64,000 nt of DNA from Durusdinium trenchii. Lineage: Eukaryota; Sar; Dinophyceae; Suessiales; Symbiodiniaceae. The notes beneath the pieces were generated by a model that searched no databases, was not told the DNA's origin, and saw only the letters and a program-made list of their open reading frames with translations. Positions 54,591 to 64,000 of the stretch are shown here, piece after piece; position 1 is the first letter of the stretch; every line of letters starts with the position of its first letter. The DNA is taken from contig CAXAMN010018702.1 of the NCBI GenBank assembly GCA_963970005.1, forward strand, positions 30,555-94,554, in the 5' to 3' direction. A program made the translations under genes and the position numbers.

Positions 54591-56658
54591 CGCGCGGGTT
54601 CATTAGAAATAATCAGGACATATCAGGACTAATGGGGGGGCGTCATAGTGAGTTTATTCGGGTGGCCCACGTGACCTCCATGAATAAGTTTTGTGAATAG
54701 TTTTGACTGGAATAACTTTTTGCCAGGGGGTCAGTTCAAGGGGTGTACAAGGGGCCATTGGAATAAATTGGTGACAAACCCCCTCTACAGACATAATCTG
54801 GAATAATTGTTGCCAACAAACATCTTGCTGACGTTGGCTCAACATGTGGATAGAAGTCAAGAAGGGCCAATGACAAAGAAGTAGAATCAGAAATATGTTA
54901 TTTTTTACAGAACAGCATCAGGGGAGGTCAGAAAGCTATCAAGCTCAGAGTAAATGACACGGACTGCACCTGTCTTGAAGATTTCCAAGCCTATCATACC
55001 AACCAGTGGCCTGTGAGCACCATGTCAGCTTCCTTTGCAGCACTACTGGATGAGCCCTTCTGTGATTTGAGCCTGCCTTAACAGGGGTACGCATTACTAC
55101 TCCGTCCACTGGATGTTCATGCGACATTCTCCCGCAGGTTTCTTCGGGCCTCATTGGGTTTGACGCATCTTTCTGTAGGTTGAACCATGGGCCGAGCTTC
55201 CCCAGATGCATCTCTGAGATCTCTTCTTATCCCTCATTCACTGCTGTCCCTGCACAGGGAGTGTAATGTGGGACTTCATGCCCATAGATCAACCATACAC
55301 CCAAATGCTCAAAATGTATCCAAACCGTGGGTGTATGGATCATGCTTAGAACATTCTGGACTCTGGACCTCACCTATGTTTGATTTGTCAACAATGATCA
55401 ACAATAAGGACATTACCTTGAGGAGGAGGATTGGATTTTACCCCAAAGCTCGCTCGCCGCTGTTGAAGCCCAACGAACCTCCTGATCGCAGACACGGAAC
55501 GATCTGCAGCTACAGAAGATTTCGCCCCTTGGTAGGCGGGTTAGGCCCCAGGAAAAGGCGGAATCCATAAGCATCAGCAGAATAATGCGTGGGCTGTTCG
55601 ATTTTTTTGGTGAAAAAGAGAGTTGGCTGGCAACCAGTTGACGTGGTATGACTCTACGATGGGGAGTTCTCGAACTTTTGCGCACACAGAGCAGCCCTCA
55701 TGTTCGAGATGTTTCTCAACTTCCACTCAAACGATCCTTCTGTCGATTTGGCATGCATTCCCAAAAGGTGGGAACCCTCGCTGTGCACATGGGGAGATAC
55801 ACCAGGAACGACAGTTGGAAGTGGAGCTGCAAACGAAAGTGACCCTGGAAAGCGTGGGTGTGAAGCATGGGTGTCATGGCACGGAACACATACCAAGGAC
55901 CTTCAGCGGCGAAGGACCAACGGTTTCAACGAGACCTGGGAGTTTGGGTTTTGGACGAAAACGGCCAGGACTTGTGGTACAATGCCGCGGCTTTTGGAAC
56001 CTATTTCCAACGGAGGTGGAAGAACACTATATAGACTATCCCATAGGTACCTCAGTAGGGTCCTAAAAGGGTTACTTAACCTCTCGTGGTTATTCTTTGT
56101 TTGGTACCAGTCACCAAGACGAATGTCCCACGCTCCCAGGTTCGTGATGTGCAACCTGCGGCAGCAGCTGCAGCTTCAAGCGCGCGTGGCATGTGTACCA
56201 CGTGTCACGGTGAGTGTCTTCTTTCGGGGCACTGGGAGAGACCACTTGTGGAAGAGGAGGTTCAAAGACTGGCCTTGAAGTCGTGAGTCACTTGATCTTT
56301 CGGCGATGTTGACGCCGTGAAGTACTGAGAATGTACTGAGAGACGCCATTCTTTTCACCTTCCAGACCACCCAGGGACACGCGGCGATCCGCGTTGCGGG
56401 TGATGCTTCCTCTGTTTGAGCGAATCAGTTCGCAACCTCGCATCAAATTCATCGAAATGAACACGTCCTCCCAGGTTGGAGCCCTTTTTGGGACATGCCT
56501 CCCAAAAGTGACTAGAAAGGATCACATCTCGACAGATATGGCGGCTTTATAGTGGCTTTACATAGTCGTGGGGTCTACTGTTACCGATTTCACGGTTTTG
56601 GCCGTCCATTTCCAGAACCAACGGTCGCCAGGCCGCTGCGAGAAAAAAAAATCAGCAG
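54591..56658. other. gene-poor stretch
   Basis: One possible exon near 56.14-56.21 kb ends at a GTGAGT donor. It is open in two frames, so no product is proposed. The remainder shows nothing supportable. Confidence 0.35.
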
Positions 56659-56781
56659 ACCCCAAACGAATGGACCGTCACCTGCCAGGCTCGCCCGGAT
56701 GAGTGGCCGGACTCCTCCAAGCCACTGTGGTGTGGCAAACACAGCATCTTGGTGCAGCCTGTTCCGGTGGGATGACCTGTG
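56659..56781 (+). other. possible exon
   Basis: After CAGCAG an open stretch reads NEWTVTCQARPDEWPDSSKP and then LWCGKHSILVQPV before a stop. Its Trp and Cys content looks protein-like. No family recognised. Confidence 0.3.
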
Positions 56782-57043
56782 ACGACCGCCCGTGCTTCCG
56801 TCGGTGCTTCCGTCGGTGCACGGCCGGTCGATGTGGTAACACGCACTCCTTGAACAATCCCCTCAAAAGCATTCGATCGATATACTAATGGTTCCGGAAT
56901 TGTGCCAATTCCACTAGAACATGTTGTTTGTTTGATTGTGTTGTTTATGTTGTGTGCATTTGATTGGTTTGTTTCGTTGTCGTGGTTTCTGAGGAAGAGG
57001 CAACAGCGTTGGAGTGAACAATACCTATGGCAATTAGCCCTAT

Positions 57044-57412
57044 GAAATGGGGGGGGGTCAACCCCCCGTATAAAACGTTTTATGGACATTCCAGGGGGGG
57101 GTTGGCCGCCCTCATTTTATAGATATTTTGCCTGTTGCATCGTGATGCGTACAAAAATGAAACGGAATTGGACAGGTCACGTGTGTCTGAGATTTCAGAC
57201 CATGTCTTTTTCGCTCAATCACCCGTTTCTGACAGATGTAGAATATATGTATCCCTCCTCATTTCATAGTAGATTTCAAGGACATGATGACATGTAGCGC
57301 ATGTTGGCCCCCCCCATTTTATACAGGAGGTGTTTTCCTCAAACCCTCTCAAATTATAGACGAGAGGGGGTTGGACAGCCCATTTTATGTCTATAAAATG
57401 GGGTGCAAGACC
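57044..57412. repeat. G/C-run palindromic repeat cluster
   Basis: The cluster includes a perfect hairpin CCCATTTTAT-GTCT-ATAAAATGGG near 57.38 kb, and related ATTTTATA and GGGGGGTCAACCCCCC pieces near 57.05 and 57.1 kb in both orientations. It resembles the remains of a short inverted-repeat element. Confidence 0.5.
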
Positions 57413-57902
57413 CCCACCCGTAATTGCCACATGTATAGTGAACATATAGATCATACGATTGTTGGAACAAACTTCAAACTGCCAAAGTTTCGCATTGAAT
57501 CCGTGCACAAATTCTGTGACTTTTGCAATATGGTCCTCCATCAAAGCTCAAGTCGATGAATAGTCTTGTGGGTCTCACTCAGCATGCAGCACGACAGGTG
57601 ACCAAAAACTAAGATCAAGGTTTCCTGGCATAAACCCTTCAGATTCCAATGATACATTGCATCGGGAAGGAAAGCTACAAGCCAGAAAACATATCGCGGC
57701 TTACTTACCATGTTACTGTGTTTTTGACGACAAACCAAGCATGTATATATAGAGACGCACAAAACTACATGTAAGCTCCAAGTACTTAGGAAGGTGTTTG
57801 GACCCCTCAAACCCACCCACATCACCTTCCGGGGATGTGGTTGGAGCCCTTGTGTAGACATCATAGAAATGGCTGGGTCGTTACAAGTGTTCTCCAACAC
57901 GC

Positions 57903-57979
57903 CCAAGTGAGGCCAGCGACGCTTCCTCCGGCCCGGCGATGAGCACGAGGTGGGTGTTGACACCGGTGGGCAGACGGGA
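57903..57979 (-). other. possible exon
   Basis: Minus-strand reading after CTGCAG: SRLPTGVNTHLVLIAGPEEA, then SLASLGR before a GC or GT donor. GC-rich and protein-like. No partner found. Confidence 0.35.
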
Positions 57980-59913
57980 CTGCAGACATACCAAGCGAAA
58001 AGCCTTGTGTCTTTTTCTTCGGGAAGGGTGTTGTCAAAGGACGTCGGTATCCTCAAATTTGCAGGTCCCTTCCTCTTATGAACGTTCCAGCCATAGTCGT
58101 ATGTGAGTGCAATTAATTTCACACCCTAGTTTGGAAGCCCCAATGCACGTCCACATGCTGGGCTCTAGGTCTTCAATGTGAATTCAAGTTCATTGGCTTT
58201 GTCAAATTTTCCATCTTGGGGCTCAATGCCACGATCCTTAGCTTGGTTTACTACACGCATGTCAGCCCAAGGATTCATTCATGTATGATCCGCTGCAGGA
58301 GTTGTATTTTGCTTGATTGCCTCCTTCCCTGCGTGGACCTGACGAAACACCTGGACCAGTGGGAGAACCGGTGGGAGAAGATCACTTTGTTTTGTTCATA
58401 GATCCGAATGCCTATCACCTGGTATCAGCAACGACTCCACCAGTTGACTAAATTGTCCCATTGACTCCACCATTCCTACACCCTACTTGTATGCATCCAC
58501 ATACCTTCGGTTGGGTACGACTGGGCCCTCCAAGACCCCCTACATAACAGTGTCTCCCTGCTCACCGTACCTCAGGTAAGGTATGTGGATCCAATAGCCT
58601 TTGGGCTTCGGCGTCCGCAGGTCTTGGACATCCACGACCTGGACGAGGACACGCTGCCTGTGTGCCTGTCTTAGAGTGCCCATACGTTATGGGGTCTTAA
58701 TTGGGACATTGGATTCAGCCACTACTGGTTATACTGTAAGTTATAGCATGCTAGAGCTTGATGGTTCTTCTTTTGCCTTGTGAAAGCGGTTCAGAACCGC
58801 TGTGTTCATAGTATAGCCAGATTACATAGTATAGCCATTCTTTCATATTCTTAGTCACTAAGCTCTTTACATTTTTCTATAACCTGCTTCACACCTTTTT
58901 TCACCTGTTTCCGACGAACGTCGGAGTCCCCTTCGCCGCCTCTTTCACCTGAGCCGAGACGAGGCGCTTCCATTGGCGCTCGGAGCTTCGGTTGGGAAGC
59001 CACCTGGCGTGTGAGAGGATCGCGCAGGAGAGGCTTTGGACAAGTGAAAGTGGGGGGAACAGGAAGGCACACTGTTTCCCTGGTTTTGCTGATCAGGTGA
59101 TGTTCTATTTTCCCTATGGTTAAAGCCCCCTTCTGGGGAAATGTTTTGTTTTTTTGTGTGTGTTTTTTTTCTGGGTTCCTTAAGCAAATCCAAGTTTCTG
59201 ATCCCTTGCAGAAATTCTGTACATAAATCCTGCGCGTCCGCTTTCTCGTTGGCATGGACAACCAAGGGCCTCTTTTGCACCAAGGAACCAGGGGGGTATA
59301 TAACCAGGGGACCAAGGGACCAGAACACATGGAAAAAGGTTTACGGTGTGAGAAAACTGGACGTCCCCCCCGATTGGGCAGGCCGTGGGCGAAAAAGACG
59401 GAACCGGCCGGGAAAACGGTGGAACTGAGGAGTTTTGGCGGGTTGTGCGGCCATGGGGGCATGGAAGTGGGTGATAGTGGGTGTTTTGTTTTGTTTGTTT
59501 GTTTGTTTTGTTTGTGTTCAAGATGTTTTTTTTTGAGGGATTGACTGACAGACTATTTGCGTGTGTCCAGAGACAGAATCAGAAATCTAGGCAAGTAGCA
59601 CGAGGTAGCACAAGGATGCTTTGGGGTGATGTGTACATTCTGTACTGTCACAGCATGCATTTGGGCATTGGGGTTTCCAACATGCGAGCCTGATGGAGTC
59701 AGGATAGAGAGATTTGGAACATTCAACACCTACAACACCAAATGTATATCCCAATCACGCTGGCTACTTAGACACCTTTCCCATCAACCGTTGGTTCTCT
59801 TTCCACTGTGCTCACCAATCCTATGATGTTGGTCCATTTATTCGTGGTAGTCCGTTTTTCTTCCAAATGTTTCTCCTATCAGATCTCTCCAGTAGTGCAG
59901 ATTTGAACTCCAG
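57980..59913. other. gene-poor stretch
   Basis: A GC-rich piece at 58.92-59.05 kb is open on both strands and cannot be assigned. Nothing else is supported. Confidence 0.35.
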
Positions 59914-60006
59914 GACTTGCTGCCGAATGAGCCAAGCTTTGCGGATAATTTCCTCCACGAGTCCTTGCGGAGTTCCTTGGCCATTCTCTTTCGGCGGCTG
60001 GCGTGA
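59914..60006 (+). other. possible C-terminal exon
   Basis: After CCAG an open stretch reads DLLPNEPSFADNFLHESLRS and then LAILFRRLA before TGA. It has the look of an amphipathic helical C-terminus. No partner exon. Confidence 0.3.
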
Positions 60007-60924
60007 GAAGTGGGTTGAGAGGCGGAAACGAGTCCAACACAGCTGCTGGGCCTGGGTGGAGTTGAATATTTCTATATATGTTGGGTTTGTCCATGTTTGT
60101 CCTACTACCTGCAACAGTCAGTAAGCAAGTATATATCACTATTTTAGGGGAGGCCTGCACGAACTATCATCATCCATTGTCACTTGTAATAGGATACTGT
60201 AGATCCAATACATGTTTGGGTCTAATATGCTTATCCCCAAGTGGATGGACAATGGACTTTGACACATTAGAATAGGGAAAGAAACCTATTCACAGCTGCA
60301 AGGACCACCACCAATTCAATGTTATATACACTGTAACATGTGCCTTCCCTTGCAAGTGTACATCACCATCCTTGCCATACATACAGCATCAGCATATGAC
60401 AATTAACTTTACACCCGCGAAATTTAACATCAGCAACAAATAAAAATAAAACAATTTCTGTGCGGTATGTTAGCGTGAGGCAAGGTGAGACTAACATGGA
60501 TCATTTCCAGATGCTGGATTCCCTGGATCTTGACTACTCTGAGGTATTCCATGATAGCCTCTCCTGGGTGCTGCATTTGTAGTGCGCCAATCTTCATTCC
60601 ATCCTTGTGGTGGTCTATGTTAGTCTCCCCAACCACCTCTTCCCCTGAGACCGATGGTTTCCATACCCCCCCAGGAAACCAAACGAGCAGGGAGGCCACG
60701 TTAGTGAGCACTGAGACTTGATGTCGTGTTCCATGATAGTTTTCGCGGGAGTATATCAGGATAACTGAAAACAACAAGTAATACATACAATGACAATGAT
60801 CCAATGTTTACATATTTATATACATATAGGTTGTACTGTAAATCACAATTGTATGTATATCACAACACGTTAATCTATAGCTTACCTGATCAACTCCTGA
60901 CCAGGCCACCGGGGCGCCTCTAAG

Positions 60925-61035
60925 GCCTGCTGGATGAGGAGAGCACCATCCAGGAATTGGACCTGCGAGGGAACGGCCTGACGCGGGAGGACGTGCCCGA
61001 AGCCTCAGAGCTCGGGAGAGCGAGAAGAGCGTGGC
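60925..61035 (+). other. leucine-rich repeat exon
   Basis: After CTCTAAG an open stretch reads LLDEESTIQELDLRGNGLTR then EDVPEASEL. IQELDLRGNGLT fits the LxxLxLxxNxLT core of leucine-rich repeats, which usually serve in protein binding. One repeat only is seen. It is presumably one exon of a gene with large introns. Confidence 0.5.
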
Positions 61036-61156
61036 GAGGCGAGGCACGTTTTTCAACATGAAGAAAAGGGTATTCTTCTTCAGTTGTTTTTTTTGGGGGG
61101 AAAGTAGATAGGTTCTAGCAGGACAAAAGAATGACAAACATGGATGGTGGTGTTCG

Positions 61157-61262
61157 TATTCGTTTGTTGTTGTGGTTGTGGTTGTGGTTGTGGTTGTGGT
61201 TCTTGTTGTTGTTGCTGTTGGTGTTGTGGTTGTTGTTGTTGTTGGTGGTGGTGGTGGTGGTT
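61157..61262 (+). repeat. (TTGTGG)n / (TTG)n / (GTG)n microsatellite
   Basis: Runs of TTGTGG, then TTG, then GTG units follow one another. Frames across it are low-complexity. Confidence 0.85.
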
Positions 61263-61679
61263 CCTCTCTTTTTTTGTATTTCTACTTTGTTAGGTTCCAA
61301 CTCCTGGGACACGGATTGGACCTTAGGGGCAACAAGTTGTAGCTCCTGAAACATAGAGACTGAGACGTTGTCCTTTGTGGCTCCACCACACTCAATCAAA
61401 TTTGATTGTGGTTTGAGGGATCCAGGAACAAATAGCGTTCAGTGTAGGACAACATGGTTGCATACAACTGCGCCACTTCCCTAAACTTCGGAGATTGGCA
61501 AGGTTTCTTCAGTTTTTTCAGTTTCGGTGTCCTCGGGGCGACCCATCGACACGGTTCCCGGCCGAATTCGACCCAGGACGAGCCCCTTTTGGTGGTGGAC
61601 TTGTTGTTCCCGGCCAGTGAAAGGAAGTTCATTGCTTCGGACCACGAGGTGAACTACTTGTGGAACTACTTGTGGTGTT

Positions 61680-61724
61680 CTCCATGAAGTGTGTGTGTGT
61701 GTGTGTGTGTTCCACTTCATGGAG
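61680..61724. repeat. 12-bp inverted repeat around a GT run
   Basis: CTCCATGAAGTG and its exact reverse complement CACTTCATGGAG flank a (GT)n run of about 20 bases. Confidence 0.7.
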
Positions 61725-62761
61725 TCCATTTCATATTTGTTCGATCGAAGATGTTTTGTAGATGGTGTTGAAATCTCCAACCAAAGATGATCCAACCAAT
61801 GAGTCCCAGAGTTCTTGATCCAGCAAAACCTGGGAGTCCTTGGCTCTTAGTATCGACTGCAACTCCGCATCTTGGGAGTCCTCGTCCACCCGAAAAATCC
61901 ACCACCGGACGTCCGACTCTGTGTCCAGATTCCGCCGTTCGGTGAGAAACAAGAGCCGCACTGAGGAACTTGCTCTTGGATTTGGTCTCGAGCCACAAGA
62001 GCCTGGTGCGCCGGGCGTCTTGGGCCGGTTGGCCGGTGCGCCGAACGGCTGGACGGCGGAAGATTGTCAGAGCGCCTGGGTGAAGGCCCTGGGTATGACC
62101 GCACCATTTGAGATAAGAAGATTCCCACCAGCTGAGATGGTCATTTGGAGACAACCAGTCTCAGCCCATGACCTCTTCACTCAGGTCTGAACCAGATTCC
62201 TGTCTTGGCAATGCCCTCAGACCCGTCGGACCCGAGTGACGTCGCGGACTTGAGCTAAGTCAAAGGGAAGCTTGAACAAATATATTTTCTATATATGTTC
62301 TACAGACATAGACATCCACCAGTAGCATAGTAGCACAGGTCCATCAGGTCCTTGTCAAGTCATTGCTTGAGGAAGCATGTCGGTGATCTTTCGACCTTGT
62401 TTTTTAGGAGGAAGAGGCGGCCACCTGTCCAACTCTGAGCGGGGCTCCCCGCCGTGCGACTTCGGGGTGATACGTCACGGCCATTCACGGCATGGTTTGC
62501 GGGTGTTTGCGCACTAGATTTGGGAAGACATGTTCGTTGCATAGCAGATCCGATCCTTCAAAGGCAGGCGTACCCAAGGGGGCCTTGGGTGGCGTAGGCA
62601 CTTCTCATTCCGACGTAGGGATTTGACACGATTTGACAAGACGTGATGAAGCCGCATAGAGAAAGATTATCTTCAGCGGCATTTATGACACTCCAGTTCC
62701 GTGCCTTTACTTTCCAGTCTGTTCAAGGGTTGGCAAAGACCAGTGTTCTACTCACCAATAC

Positions 62762-63864
62762 CAGGCTTTTAGATCTACAGTCGTGAAAGCCCTGTGTTGC
62801 GTGCCCTTCAATTTGGGGGTATTCAGTGCTGCTGCTCGGGCAATCTCGCACGCAAGAGCTGCCACTGAGTTATCGATGGCAATGGCCTGAAGGAGAGTGC
62901 GAAGGCCAGTTTTGATGCTTGTGATGCGAATGGCCAGATGCGCATTCCCCCAAGAAACAGAAGCTTGCAGACAGACAATGCTAGGCTAGTAGAATTTCAA
63001 TCGATGGAAATAGTTCGTACATTACTTGACTTTTTATAGGAGGGATATCCACTGTTCTATGTCTTGCAGGGTCACACAGCTTCAGGTGTCTGACGATGCT
63101 TCATATGATGGCGATGAAGAAGAGGACCCGGGTCAGTGCCGAAGGGTTCCACGATGCAAACAACCACATGAGTCTCATGTCTTTTCACATGAGTCGCCTG
63201 TGTTTACTCCAATCAAAGGAGCCATGATGCTCGAACAACTCCAACATATCCGCGATTCACAGGGGGTTTCCAGCATCGTCCCTTGTTGACCTACGAGAAT
63301 TGTCTACCACGAATGTTGGCGATGTTTTTCAGACACTGGGAAGTAGTAGGTCTGTTGATTTGGTTTGATTACACTCCCTGAAATGATGGTGGAAGATGGT
63401 GGAAGTGGAAAGCGTCTTTGTAAGGGAAAATAGTCATCCAAGGAGGGTATGGGTTACTGGACCGTGAGTTTGGTGATCTTGGTAAGTGTGCCGGGCTACA
63501 GTCAGTGACTCATTTTTCTGGCGGGAGCGCCTCTCAGAGCGTTTTTGCACATTCTGTACCCGCAGGGCCACTGGGAAGAGGGTGGGTCACTCAGAACCCC
63601 TGTGGCTGATGCTTTTCAGGCGATTGCAGAGGCCTGAAGTCCAGCAATGATTCCTCTTTGTGAGTTAATGTTTATTTCAGAACCCCTCCCATTTTGCAAG
63701 AGTGGACCTGACTGCATCAGGGAGCTGATAACAAGCATTGACATTGGTTCGTCAAAGTGGTTGAAAAGCACAAACTCACATCCGGACTTGGTCTTCAATC
63801 TGTGACTGATGTACTTTGCGCAGCAGCGTTTTGTACCAGAAACACGGGATTTGTAGTGGTTGCA
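62762..63864 (-). CDS. partial minus-strand gene of unknown function
   Basis: Two exons are clear on the minus strand. The upstream one runs from 63864 (after CAACTGCAG) to about 63686 and reads CNHYKSRVSGTKRCCAKYIS, then CEFVLFNHFDEPMSMLVISS. The next runs 62980-62762 and reads LAIRITSIKTGLRTLLQAIA, then SVAALACEIARAAALNTPK, ending before a GTATTG donor. A GA donor at the end of the first would keep phase. I do not recognise the family. The composition is that of a folded helical protein. Further 5' exons probably lie beyond the right edge of the window, and 3' exons to the left were not found. Confidence 0.5.
63071..63289 (+). other. open stretch, acidic, possibly coding
   Basis: After TCTTGCAG the plus strand is open to a stop at 63287, with an acidic piece (SDDASYDGDEEEDPGQ) and a helical one (GAMMLEQLQHIRDSQGV). 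It lies in what would be an intron of the minus-strand gene, so one of the two readings may be wrong. Confidence 0.25.
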
Positions 63865-63876
63865 CTGCAGTTGAAA

Positions 63877-63918
63877 CGGAGAGAGTACCCTTCAAATACG
63901 GAGAGAGTACCCTTCAAA
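63877..63918 (+). repeat. 22-bp direct repeat, two copies
   Basis: CGGAGAGAGTACCCTTCAAA occurs twice in tandem, immediately upstream (in gene orientation) of the exon ending at 63864. Confidence 0.7.
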
Positions 63919-64000
63919 GTTGAATCCATGGGCTAGCTTTACAACCAGATTCGCCTAAAATCGTTGAGCCTCCAGAAGCCTGCAGGATCCGGCGGATGAA

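Larger units (their letters stand above)
61036..62761. other. gene-poor stretch with microsatellites
   Basis: GC-rich islands lie near 61.5-61.64, 61.87-62.09 and 62.4-62.5 kb, but they lack an unambiguous frame. No gene is proposed. Confidence 0.35.

Noticed and set aside
1..64000. Dinoflagellate spliced-leader gene copies or relics
   Set aside because: I looked for the conserved spliced-leader core and found no convincing match on reading through the sequence.

Overview
The window looks like nuclear DNA of a dinoflagellate, most likely a symbiodiniacean alga. The evidence is many short exons in long repeat-rich introns, splice acceptors that are mostly followed by G, GC and probably GA splice donors beside GT, genes lying head-to-tail on one strand, a DIRS-like retroelement with a tyrosine recombinase, and many low-copy repeat arrays. 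It contains three N gaps: 10 bases at 4719, 803 bases at 18981 and 10 bases at 44178. All exon models here were made by eye from reading frame, splice sites and phase.

Layout. 1-6.8 kb is gene-poor. 6.9-10.1 kb holds tiny plus-strand exons of a class I SAM-dependent methyltransferase. 10.6-11.5 kb is repeats. 11.7-27.9 kb is a minus-strand block. Its first gene, in transcription order, is a divergent cytosine-C5 DNA methyltransferase (27911 to 17138), followed by a large unrecognised cysteine-rich protein gene (16744 to 11721). An intron of the methyltransferase gene, between catalytic motifs VI and VIII, carries a separate coding cassette (25322 to 20837). That cassette encodes a transposase-like protein, an HMG box and a PARP-type zinc finger, and I read it as a nested mobile element.

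28.0-32.4 kb is repeats: an inverted repeat with a unique centre, tandem arrays, a purine tract and a duplicated exon-bearing segment. 36.1-38.1 kb holds fragments of a membrane-protein gene. 38.1-43.9 kb is a decayed DIRS-like element with gag-like, reverse transcriptase/RNase H, tyrosine recombinase and C5-methyltransferase-like parts. From 44 to 64 kb the sequence is mostly non-coding with scattered exon-like fragments, including a leucine-rich repeat exon at 60.9 kb and a minus-strand gene that probably runs off the right edge (62.8-63.9 kb).

The main point of interest is that cytosine-methyltransferase domains occur in two different mobile-element contexts within 27 kb: one gene is the host of a nested transposon-like cassette, and the other domain is carried at the end of a DIRS-like retroelement.
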